This document shows positions 1 to 6,795 of a stretch of DNA of 47,164 nt, in pieces. The stretch covers positions 1 through 47,164 of the forward strand of contig JAQGHQ010000061.1 in NCBI GenBank assembly GCA_028288765.1, given 5' to 3'. Under the pieces are notes generated by a model. The model searched no databases, had not been told where the DNA came from, and saw only the letters and a program-made list of their open reading frames with translations. A program made the translations under genes and the position numbers. This DNA comes from Gemmataceae bacterium. Lineage in GTDB: Bacteria > Planctomycetota > Planctomycetia > Gemmatales > Gemmataceae. The stretch's first letter is position 1; every line of letters begins with the position of its first letter.

Positions 1-33
1 GTGGTTCGCCTCCGAATTTCGGAGGCGAACCAC
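1..33. terminator. Perfect inverted repeat downstream of rpiB
   Basis: A 33-nt palindrome with a one-base centre (arms GTGGTTCGCCTCCGAA) lies about 40 nt past the rpiB stop. It could form a strong hairpin and end transcription of the rpiB operon leftwards. Any U-tract on that strand would fall outside the window, so the terminator role is inferred from position and symmetry only. Confidence 0.5.
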
Positions 34-71
34 TCCCAGTTTGTTTCGGATTTCGAGTTCCGGATTCCCGC

Positions 72-548
72 CTACTTCGCCGGTGGGGTCTTCGCGGGCG
101 GGGCCTCGTGTTCCTTCTCGTAGGCGGTGATCTTGTCCACCCGGCGGGAGTGCCGGCCGCCCTCGAACTCGGTCATCAGCCACGCCCGGACCATCTTCTC
201 GATCAGCTCCTCGCCGATCAGGTCGGCGGACAGGCAAATCACGTTCGCGTCGTTGTGCCGGCGGCTCAGCTCGGCGTCGATCATATCCCGGCAGTTGGCC
301 GCCCGGACCCCGGGGACCTTGTTCGCGGCGATGCACATCCCGTGGCCGGTCGCGCAGACCAGGAGCCCCCGGTCGGCCCGCCCGGCCCCGACCGCCTCCC
401 CCACCAGGATGGCCGAGTCCGGGTAGTCGGCGCTGGCCGGCCCGCTCGCCCCGAAGTCGATCACCTCGTGCCCGAGCTCGGCCAACAGCCCGAGCAGCCG
501 TTGCTTCACCGCCACCCCGCGGTGGTCGTTCCCGACGGCGATCTTCAT
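72..548 (-). CDS. rpiB: Ribose-5-phosphate isomerase B (RpiB/LacAB family)
   Basis: This 158-residue cytosolic protein should interconvert ribose 5-phosphate and ribulose 5-phosphate in the non-oxidative pentose phosphate pathway. The family N-terminus MKIAVGNDHRG is followed by the DYPD segment, the CATGHGMCIAANKVPGVRAA active-site block and the RRHNDANV segment, all typical of RpiB. Length matches the family. A longer reading frame continues upstream, but the homology starts at this ATG, whose ATGA overlaps the stop of the upstream fusion gene, indicating translational coupling. The C-terminal tail (APPAKTPPAK) is low complexity. The pairing with a Sua5-like/phosphatase gene mirrors the ywlC-ywlE-ywlF order of Bacillus. 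Confidence 0.95.
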   Translation of the reverse strand: MKIAVGNDHRGVAVKQRLLGLLAELGHEVIDFGASGPASADYPDSAILVGEAVGAGRADRGLLVCATGHGMCIAANKVPGVRAANCRDMIDAELSRRHNDANVICLSADLIGEELIEKMVRAWLMTEFEGGRHSRRVDKITAYEKEHEAPPAKTPPAK

Positions 549-1657
549 GGCCCTTCCCACTCCGGAATGAACCGCCCCAGGTGTGTCAGGATCGTCCGGG
601 CGCACTCCCGGTACACGTCCAGCCCGGCCCCGATCGGGTCGTCGAGGTCGGCGTCGTCGCCGCACAGCAACCGGACCCCCGGCCCGACGCCGGGGAACCG
701 GACGGCGAGGGCGTGGGCGTGTCCCCGGGTCATCGCCACCACGTCGTCGGCGGCGGCCAGCAGCTGGGGGTTTACCGGCCGGCTCCGGTGGTCCCGCAGG
801 TCGGCCCCGAACTCCGCCGCCACGTCCGCCGACTCGGGCGAGGCCGGCGCCCCGCCGTACGCGGCCACCCCGGCCGAGAGCACCCAGATCCCGCGGGCCG
901 GCAGATCCTCCGGCCCGCACCCCAGCCGGTCCGCCAGGAGCCGCTTCGCCAGCCCCTCGGCGAGCGGGCTGCGGCATGTGTTCCCGGTACAGACGAACAG
1001 GAGGATCCGGGCGGCCAGCCGCTGGACCTCGTCCACCCCGAACGCCCCCGGTTGGATGACCTCCCAGCCGTCGGGATTCACCCGAACCACAGTGGGCCGG
1101 TCCCCGGTCCGGAGGTCCCCCGCCGACACGGCCACCCCGACCGCGCCGCCCAGCCGGTCAACGACCGCCCCGGCCGTGGGAAGGAACGTCTCGGCCACCA
1201 GGGTCGGGACGCACCCGACGGCCGCAAAGACTGCCGGGAACACCGCCTCGACCGCCGGGTGATCGGGCCACCGGAACCGGACCAGCCCGTCGGCCGTCAC
1301 CCGTCCTCGGACCGCCCCGGGCCATTCGAGCGGGAACACCGCCCCCGCCGCCGGTAACGCGACCGCGAGCGGGGCGGGCCATGCCCGGATCATCAGCCGG
1401 CGGGCCGCCGCCGGCACGGCCAGACCGTACCCGGCCGGGTCGTCCGGCCCGTACGCCAGTATGGCCGGGGGGACGGCGGCGATCCCGGCCAGGGCTTCCA
1501 GCTGGGCGGAAGCGTGCGAAGCCGCGGGGTTCACCAGCACGACGTACCCGGCATCCCCGGGGAGCACGACCGGAGATCCGGCGCCGAGCGATTCCCGCAC
1601 CGGTCGGACGAGCTCGTATGGGTCGACGGTCGGGGTCCAGTCCAGGACCGTCGGCAT
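545..1657 (-). CDS. Sua5/YrdC-like domain fused to a low-molecular-weight (arginine?) phosphatase
   Basis: This is a 370-residue two-domain protein. Residues ~15-205 resemble a YrdC/Sua5 fold: a degenerate PVVLPGDAGYVVLVNP strand, RAWPAPLAVALP matching the family WPGPLT segment, and a closing PTVVRVN...VIQPGAF. The N-terminal Lys/Arg residues and the PTET-type substrate motif of threonylcarbamoyl-AMP synthases are not evident, so this half may be non-catalytic. Residues ~217-370 are an LMW-PTP domain with P-loop CTGNTCRS (Cys223, Arg229) and a DDPIG acid loop. Thr227 sits where classical tyrosine phosphatases have Ile and the Bacillus phosphoarginine phosphatase YwlE has Thr. This ATG has GGAG upstream; an in-frame ATG at 1738 would add 27 unlikely residues. 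It overlaps rpiB by ATGA. Confidence 0.85.
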   Translation of the reverse strand: MPTVLDWTPTVDPYELVRPVRESLGAGSPVVLPGDAGYVVLVNPAASHASAQLEALAGIAAVPPAILAYGPDDPAGYGLAVPAAARRLMIRAWPAPLAVALPAAGAVFPLEWPGAVRGRVTADGLVRFRWPDHPAVEAVFPAVFAAVGCVPTLVAETFLPTAGAVVDRLGGAVGVAVSAGDLRTGDRPTVVRVNPDGWEVIQPGAFGVDEVQRLAARILLFVCTGNTCRSPLAEGLAKRLLADRLGCGPEDLPARGIWVLSAGVAAYGGAPASPESADVAAEFGADLRDHRSRPVNPQLLAAADDVVAMTRGHAHALAVRFPGVGPGVRLLCGDDADLDDPIGAGLDVYRECARTILTHLGRFIPEWEGP

Positions 1658-1978
1658 GGCGGGCGGTCTCCGGGGCGATGCTGGAACGCTCAAGGGTAAC
1701 GTCACCGTCACTTTATTGAGGCAAGAGCGGAGGAACAAGCCACGGCGAACGAGCGCGAAAGGCTAACGGCCAATTGATAATAGACTTCCGGCAGAATTTT
1801 GCTCCGGCCACGCGCCGGCGTGCGGGGTCGGAATCCCCCTCGCGGGCGAGCGGCCGGCGGTGATCGGCGAATCCGCGAAGGATTTTCCCGCCGTTCGGAC
1901 AATACGTTGGTGCGGGGAGGCGTGAACGACCCCGACCCGCGAGAAAGCTACGCCGGGGCGCAGGGATCTGGGGGGCCG
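1658..1978. other. Divergent intergenic region
   Basis: About 320 nt between the fusion gene (leftward) and the ECF sigma gene (rightward). It holds an AT-richer patch around 1765-1800 (CAATTGATAATAG) that is the best place for promoters, but I cannot assign boxes firmly. In-frame GTG at 1922 lies 1 nt after a GGGGAGG, too close for a normal ribosome site. Confidence 0.4.
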
Positions 1979-2539
1979 ATGGACGGGGGCGGGGACGTCT
2001 GGCGGGAGCGGGCGGTCCGGGACGCGGTCCTCGCCGGCGACGGGGCCGCATGGCGGGCGTGGTACGACGACCACTTCCCCCGGCTGGCGGCGTATGTGGC
2101 GTGGCGGTCCGGCGGCCTCCCGGACCTGGCCGACGACGTGCTCCAGGAGACGTGGCTGACGGCGGTCCGGCGGCTGCGGGCGTTCGACCCGGCCCGGGGC
2201 CCGTTTTTCGCCTGGCTGTGCGGGATCGCCGCGAACGTCGCCCGCAGCGCGGTCCGCACCCGCCGCCGGCTCCGCTACCGGTCCCGTCCGCTGGACGGCG
2301 TCCCGGACCCGCCGGCCGGCAGTCCCGACCCGGTGACGGTCGAGAAGGCCGAGCGGGTGGCCGCCGCGCTGGCCGCCCTCCCGGAACATTACGAGGCGGT
2401 GCTGCGGGCGAAGTACCTCGACCGGCACACCGTGGACGAGATCGCGGCCGCCCGGGGCGTTTCCCCGGAGGCGGTCGGGTCGTTGCTCTCCCGGGCCCGG
2501 CAGGCGTTCCGGGAGGTGTACGAGACGAACCATGAGTAA
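1979..2539 (+). CDS. ECF-type RNA polymerase sigma factor
   Basis: A 186-residue sigma-70 family, extracytoplasmic-function protein. Region 2 spans ~25-95, with DLADDVLQETWLTAVRRL matching the region 2.2 core-binding helix and FFAWLCGIAANVARS matching 2.3/2.4. Region 4 spans ~130-180: LPEHYEAVLRAKYLDRHTVDEIAAARG, then VGSLLSRARQAF as recognition helix. ATG 1979 leaves a normal short N-terminus; GTG 1922 would add 19 Gly/Pro-rich residues. The stop overlaps the next gene by 8 nt, and that gene encodes a one-TM protein, the usual arrangement for a sigma factor and its membrane partner. Target promoters are unknown. Confidence 0.88.
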   Translation: MDGGGDVWRERAVRDAVLAGDGAAWRAWYDDHFPRLAAYVAWRSGGLPDLADDVLQETWLTAVRRLRAFDPARGPFFAWLCGIAANVARSAVRTRRRLRYRSRPLDGVPDPPAGSPDPVTVEKAERVAAALAALPEHYEAVLRAKYLDRHTVDEIAAARGVSPEAVGSLLSRARQAFREVYETNHE

Positions 2540-3134
2540 CCCCACACCCGATCCGCCCGACGACCTCGACGCCCTGCTCACCCCGCCGCCCGGGGCGGTC
2601 CCTTCCGCCGACCTCCGCGACGCCATCTTCCGGCAGACCGGCCGCGCCCTCGCCCGCGCCCAGCTGGTGCGGCGGGTCGTGGGGGTCGGGTCGGTCGCGG
2701 CGGTGTTCGCGGCGGGTGGACTGGCCGGGTGGGTGGGGAAGCCGGAGCGGGTCCGGGTCGAGCTGGTCGCCGCCCCCGCCGAAGTGGTGGTCGTCCCCGT
2801 CGTGGTGCCGGTACCAGCTGCTCCCCCGACCACACCGGCCCCCAGCCCGCCGGAGATGCCCCCGCGGGTCGAACCCATGTCCGCGTCGACCGCCGAGCTC
2901 CGGGCCGAACAGCTGGACGACCCGGCCGAGGCGGCCCGGCTCTACCGGCTGGCCGGGGACAAGTACCTGAACGACGGGCAGGATTACCGGAACGCGGCCC
3001 GGTGCTACCGCCTGTTCCTCACCCGGACCGGCGACCCCGGGCTCTCGCCCGAGCCGGGCGACACGTGGCTGTTGACCTCCCTCAAGAACGCGGCCTTCAA
3101 GGAGAAACGCGATGTGGCGAAGACTGACGGCTAG
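2532..3134 (+). CDS. Single-TM protein, possible ECF partner (anti-sigma-like)
   Basis: A 200-residue protein of unknown function, translationally coupled to the ECF sigma gene. Residues 1-50 are cytoplasmic-type and acidic/Pro-rich (PDDLDALLTPPP). One hydrophobic segment lies at ~50-68 (VGVGSVAAVFAAGGLAGWVG), followed by a Pro/Val-rich linker and a C-terminal helical part ~115-190 (AEAARLYRLAGDKYLNDGQDYRNAARCYRLFLTR, in shorter pieces TPR-like). No HxxxCxxC zinc anti-sigma motif is visible, so an anti-sigma role rests on gene order and topology. The end overlaps the next gene by 23 nt. Confidence 0.75.
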   Translation: MSNPTPDPPDDLDALLTPPPGAVPSADLRDAIFRQTGRALARAQLVRRVVGVGSVAAVFAAGGLAGWVGKPERVRVELVAAPAEVVVVPVVVPVPAAPPTTPAPSPPEMPPRVEPMSASTAELRAEQLDDPAEAARLYRLAGDKYLNDGQDYRNAARCYRLFLTRTGDPGLSPEPGDTWLLTSLKNAAFKEKRDVAKTDG

Positions 3135-4089
3135 CGCCCTGTTCGGGCTCGGGCTGGTGGCGATCACGGCGACCGGCCAGCCACCCGCACCGGCCGAGAA
3201 GAAGCCCGCGGAGAAGAAGGCCGTCGACCCGGTCGAGGGCCTGATCGAGTCCGCCCTGGCGAACGACCCGGACGTCCGAATGGCCCGGGCGAAGATCCAG
3301 CTCGCCGAGGCCGAGCTGGCCAAGGCCCGGCAGCAGGTGGCCGTGAAGGTCATCACCCTGAACGCGGCCATCGCCGAGCAGAAGCGGGCCGTCGTGGCGG
3401 CACAAGAAGCCTATCAGCTGATCAACGAGATGCACAAGCGGGGGGCGACGCCGCTGTCCGAGGTGCTGCCCGCCCGGGACAAGCTGGAAACCGCCAAGGC
3501 CCACCTCGCCCGGCTGGAGACGGAACTGAAGCTGATCACCGGCGCCCCTGCGGGCGGGGCGGCGGCGGGGCCGGCGGACGACCTTCACCGGACCGCCGCG
3601 GCCCGGGGCCTGGCGTGTGCGGCGTGCCACGCGGGGTCGGGCACCCCCTCGACCGCGGCGGCCGCGCTGAAATGGCTCGCCCAGCATCCGGCGCCGGAGC
3701 CGATCAAAGGCCCGGTGGCCGACCGCATCCGGGCGGCGCTGGACAAGCCGGTCCGGCTCGGCACGAAGGGCGAGAAGGTGTCGTTCGAAAAAGCGTTGGA
3801 GGCATTCAAGAAGCAGGCCGGCTTGGACGTCTCAATCCGCCGACAGGATCTTTTGGTTTTGGACTCGGAGGGGAAACCGATACCCGTCGCCCCGATTGTT
3901 TCCGAGGGGGAGGAGCTGCAGGTCGGGGCGTGGCTTCAGCTGTTCGAGGACACTACGGGCTACCGGTTCTATGTCCGGGAGTACGGTCTGCTGTTCACGC
4001 AGAAGAGCCAGGCCCCGGCGGACGCGGTATCCCTCGTCGAGTTCTGGAGGCAGAAGCCGGCGGCGAAGGCGGACGAGCCGAAGAAGTGA
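3112..4089 (+). CDS. Secreted coiled-coil protein with a CxxCH (heme c-type) motif
   Basis: A 325-residue exported protein: signal peptide at 1-22 (LTASALFGLGLVAITATG). A long Ala/Glu/Lys-rich coiled coil at ~40-142 resembles one arm of TolC-type outer membrane efflux proteins (NDPDVRMARAKIQLAEAELA). A single CAACH motif (Cys169, Cys172, His173) follows in a flexible Gly/Ala region. The C-terminal part ~230-310 (SFEKALEAFKKQAGLDVSIR, then GAWLQLFEDTTGYRFYVREY) looks like a secretin/STN-type fold, which is an inference from pattern only. It overlaps the preceding gene, so it belongs to the ECF operon and may be its periplasmic sensor or effector. A distal Met for heme is not obvious. Confidence 0.72.
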   Translation: MWRRLTASALFGLGLVAITATGQPPAPAEKKPAEKKAVDPVEGLIESALANDPDVRMARAKIQLAEAELAKARQQVAVKVITLNAAIAEQKRAVVAAQEAYQLINEMHKRGATPLSEVLPARDKLETAKAHLARLETELKLITGAPAGGAAAGPADDLHRTAAARGLACAACHAGSGTPSTAAAALKWLAQHPAPEPIKGPVADRIRAALDKPVRLGTKGEKVSFEKALEAFKKQAGLDVSIRRQDLLVLDSEGKPIPVAPIVSEGEELQVGAWLQLFEDTTGYRFYVREYGLLFTQKSQAPADAVSLVEFWRQKPAAKADEPKK

Positions 4090-4119
4090 CCGGGGCGCAA
4101 CCGGTCGAGCTCTGCTGGT

Positions 4120-4254
4120 TTTGAAGCCCCAACGGGGCGGCAGACCGTAGCCCAGGGCGTCCGCCCTGGGCGGCCGAAGCGGATCGCGCCGCCGATCCGA
4201 AGACCCAGGGCTGACGCCCTGGGCTACGGTCTGCCGCCCCCTTCGGGGCTGAAG
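4120..4254. repeat. Long palindromic intergenic repeat, family A
   Basis: Nested inverted repeat between two convergent genes. The outer arms are GAAGCCCCAACGGGG and CCCCTTCGGGGCTGAAG; the inner arms are GGCAGACCGTAGCCCAGGGC and its complement GCCCTGGGCTACGGTCTGCC. The core GTAGCCCAGGGC/GCCCTGGG recurs in the element at 38947-39093. It is probably a non-autonomous REP-like element, and it could also act as a bidirectional terminator here. Confidence 0.75.
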
Positions 4255-4271
4255 ATGATGCGGCCCGTCCG

Positions 4272-6161
4272 TCACTGGTACTCGTACCCGATGTGGAAGG
4301 TGATCCGGCCGTCCGGGAGCTTGCGGATGTTGGTGACGTACACCGGCAGCCCGCCGCCGAGCTGGCTCTTGCTCGACGGCACGGTGTACGGGGTGAACGC
4401 CGCGTTCGCCTTGCTCGGGAACGGCACGTCCGGGAGGAATACCCGCGGCCCGGTCGCCCCCTGCACCCCGTGCGACTCCTCCAGCACCGGCCGGTTGTTC
4501 ACCACCCGCCAGACCAGGAGCCCCTCTGCCGGGAGCGACTCGTCGAACCCCGTCTTCCGCCGGTTCTCCAGCAGAAAGTACTCGCTCCCGTCCGCCCGGA
4601 CCATCACCTTGTAGCACTGCGTCGGGTCGGTCTCGACCGCGGACAGGATCAATTTCTGCCGGACCCGCGGGTCGAGGACCATCGGCTTCACCCACCCGAG
4701 CTGTTCCTTGCTCCAGGCGCAGAAGTGCTGCGGCTTGCCGCCCCGGACCTGGGTCGACATCGCGCACCACACCCCGACCCCCTCCGACCCCGGCAGCTCC
4801 GGCCGGGCGTACAGGTCCGGGAGCCCGAGCATGTGCCCGAACTCGTGGCAGAACACGCTGATGTCGTTCATCCGGGCGCCGCCCTCCTGGACGATGAAAT
4901 ACGGCCACCGCTTCCCGTCATGAGTGACGTTCGCGCGGTGGGGCCAGTACAGCCCGCCGCGGGTCGTCTCCACCCGCCCGCCGGCGTACAGGAAGAAGAT
5001 GCCGTCGTAGCCCTTGAGGGCGTCCTTCCCGTTCTGCGCGGCGTACCGGTCGAGCGCCTCCACCAGAAGGGCCGTTTTCTCCCGGGTGTCGGTCCCGCTC
5101 CCGGTCGTGTAGTCCAGCCGCTTCTTCTTCGCCTCGACCCACCCGAGGAACTTGCCCTCGACGTGGAATGTCCCGTGGCTGAGCTCCCGGTAGTAGTCGT
5201 TCATGCTCCCGTAGACGGGCTCGCCGGTCGCCGACTTGCCGGTGTACGTCCCGGTGCTGAACATCGACGCCTCCCAGTCGGCGTCGGCGATCTTCGGGTT
5301 GTGTTTCACGTCCGGGTACTCGATCCCGAGGATGGCGAGTCGGTACGCGGGCTTCCGCCACGCGCCCGGGAGGCGGTCGTCCCACCCGCCGAACCCGGCC
5401 CGGCCGGCCGGCGGGGTTTCGGCGACGAGGACGACCCGGGCCTCGACCCGCTTCCCGTCCCGCTCGGCGATCAGGTCGACCCGGTCGCCGGGCCGCCTGT
5501 CGGCCATCGTCTCGCGGAACGCGGCCGGGCCTTCCAGGTCCTTCCCGTCGAGCTTCGTGATCACGTCGCCGACCTTCACCCCGGCCTGCCCGGCCGGACC
5601 GTCCGGGGTGACCTCGTCCACCCGGACCCCGCCCTTGGCCGCGACCGGGCCGAGGGTGACGCCCATGATCGCCCGCCCGTCCGGCGCGGTCATCGGCCGG
5701 GTGGTGGCGGCGAGGGTGGCGGCCAGCTCGACCGGCTTCCCGGCCCGTTCCACGGCCAGCGTGATCGTTTCGCCGGCGAGCCGGCCGCGGAGGACGTCGC
5801 GGATCACGGGGGCGGAGGTGAACGACCCGGTGTCGATCTTCAGCACCACGTCCCCGGCCTTCAGCCCCGCGGCCTCGGCCGGTGAGCCCGGCTCGACGGC
5901 CTCGACGATCGGCCGGCCGGCCTTGTCGGCCTCGACGACAACCCCCAGGTATCCGGCGGCGACGGGTGCGGTCGCGGCGGACGTCTTGAACTGCTTGGGG
6001 TCGGCCGGGGTTGCCTCCGCGGCGGTGCGGTAGCCGGTCAGATCGATGGCGGGCCGAGGGGGCGGGGCGACCTCGACCCGGGCCTTCGGGTCTCCGGCCA
6101 GCGCGGTACCGAGCAGGCCGGCCAGGAACACGACCGCGGCAGCGGTGTGGGTGCGCAACAT
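4272..6161 (-). CDS. Secreted M6-like zinc metalloprotease with two PDZ domains
   Basis: A 629-residue exported enzyme. Signal peptide 1-22 (AAAVVFLAGLLGTALA). PDZ domain 1 at ~70-150 (YLGVVVE...GSPAEAAGLKAGDVVLKID) and PDZ 2 at ~165-247 (MGVTLG...GPAGQAGVKVGDVITKLDG). The catalytic part at ~270-629 carries HEFGHMLGLPD: His439, Glu440, His443 and Asp449 as zinc ligands and base of the HExxHxxGxxD class. This resembles the M6 (immune inhibitor A-like) family; the WPHRANV and WCAMS segments fit it. PDZ domains before an M6 domain are unusual and suggest recognition of exposed C-termini. An in-frame extension to 6320 lacks signal-peptide character, so the ATG at 6161 was chosen. No protease neighbour; transcribed alone. 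Confidence 0.85.
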   Translation of the reverse strand: MLRTHTAAAVVFLAGLLGTALAGDPKARVEVAPPPRPAIDLTGYRTAAEATPADPKQFKTSAATAPVAAGYLGVVVEADKAGRPIVEAVEPGSPAEAAGLKAGDVVLKIDTGSFTSAPVIRDVLRGRLAGETITLAVERAGKPVELAATLAATTRPMTAPDGRAIMGVTLGPVAAKGGVRVDEVTPDGPAGQAGVKVGDVITKLDGKDLEGPAAFRETMADRRPGDRVDLIAERDGKRVEARVVLVAETPPAGRAGFGGWDDRLPGAWRKPAYRLAILGIEYPDVKHNPKIADADWEASMFSTGTYTGKSATGEPVYGSMNDYYRELSHGTFHVEGKFLGWVEAKKKRLDYTTGSGTDTREKTALLVEALDRYAAQNGKDALKGYDGIFFLYAGGRVETTRGGLYWPHRANVTHDGKRWPYFIVQEGGARMNDISVFCHEFGHMLGLPDLYARPELPGSEGVGVWCAMSTQVRGGKPQHFCAWSKEQLGWVKPMVLDPRVRQKLILSAVETDPTQCYKVMVRADGSEYFLLENRRKTGFDESLPAEGLLVWRVVNNRPVLEESHGVQGATGPRVFLPDVPFPSKANAAFTPYTVPSSKSQLGGGLPVYVTNIRKLPDGRITFHIGYEYQ

Positions 6162-6288
6162 GGCGTGGTCCGCTGAAAAATGAGAGGTGGGGTCCTGCGC
6201 GTTGTACCCCGCCGGGTGTGAAAGAGCAATGAGAGGGGCTGCCCGGAACGAACCGCCGCGGCGGGTGACCCGAATCGGCCAGCTCCCG

Positions 6289-6316
6289 TTGCCCGGCCGA
6301 CCGCTCACACTACAAT
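6289..6316 (+). promoter_or_regulatory. Sigma-70-like promoter of rpmA
   Basis: TTGCCC (6289-6294), 16-nt spacer, TACAAT (6311-6316), 52 nt upstream of the L27 start codon. A GGGAGAA ribosome site lies near 6354. The boxes are a visual match only. Confidence 0.5.
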
Positions 6317-6367
6317 ACACACTCCTTACCGGGAATTCCGGTCGAACACGCTAGGGAGAATCACGCC

Positions 6368-6634
6368 ATGGCACACAAGAAGGGCCAGGGCTCGGTCAGG
6401 AACGGGCGGGACTCGCTGCCGAAGCGGCGGGGCATCAAGACCTACGGCGGCCAGGCCGTGACCGTGGGGAGCATCCTCGTCACCCAGTGCGGGACGCGGT
6501 ACGCCCCCGGCCGGTACGTCCGCCGGGCGAGGAACGACAGTCTGTTCGCGATGGCCGTGGGGAAGGTCTACTTCGACCAGGGCGGCAAGCGGGTGAACAT
6601 CCTCCCCGCCGACCCGACCCTGACCACCGTCTGA
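6368..6634 (+). CDS. rpmA: 50S ribosomal protein L27
   Basis: An 88-residue large-subunit protein whose N-terminus reaches the peptidyl-transferase centre. MAHKKGQGSVRNGRDSLPKR is the family signature, followed by GIKTYGGQAVTVGSILVTQ, GTRYAPG and NDSLFAMAVGKVYF. There is no cleavable N-terminal extension of the Firmicutes type: it starts directly with MAHKKG. L21 (rplU) and obg, its usual partners, are not adjacent, so the gene is transcribed alone between its own promoter and terminator. Confidence 0.98.
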   Translation: MAHKKGQGSVRNGRDSLPKRRGIKTYGGQAVTVGSILVTQCGTRYAPGRYVRRARNDSLFAMAVGKVYFDQGGKRVNILPADPTLTTV

Positions 6635-6658
6635 CCGGCCGTCCGCCGACGATCCTCG

Positions 6659-6691
6659 AAAAGCCTACCCGTCCGCGCGGGTGGGCTTTTT
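6659..6691 (+). terminator. Rho-independent terminator of rpmA
   Basis: Hairpin with arms AAAAGCCTACCCG and CGGGTGGGCTTTT around a short TCCGCG loop, running into TTTTT at 6687-6691, about 25 nt after the rpmA stop. Confidence 0.85.
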
Positions 6692-6795
6692 GCATTTCTC
6701 CCGCGGCCACTTTTCCGGAAGAATGACCGACGGATCGAAACCCCTCCGGGCACATCCTGGTGAAGGCCCGCCACGGGCGCGAAAGCGAGGCCATC

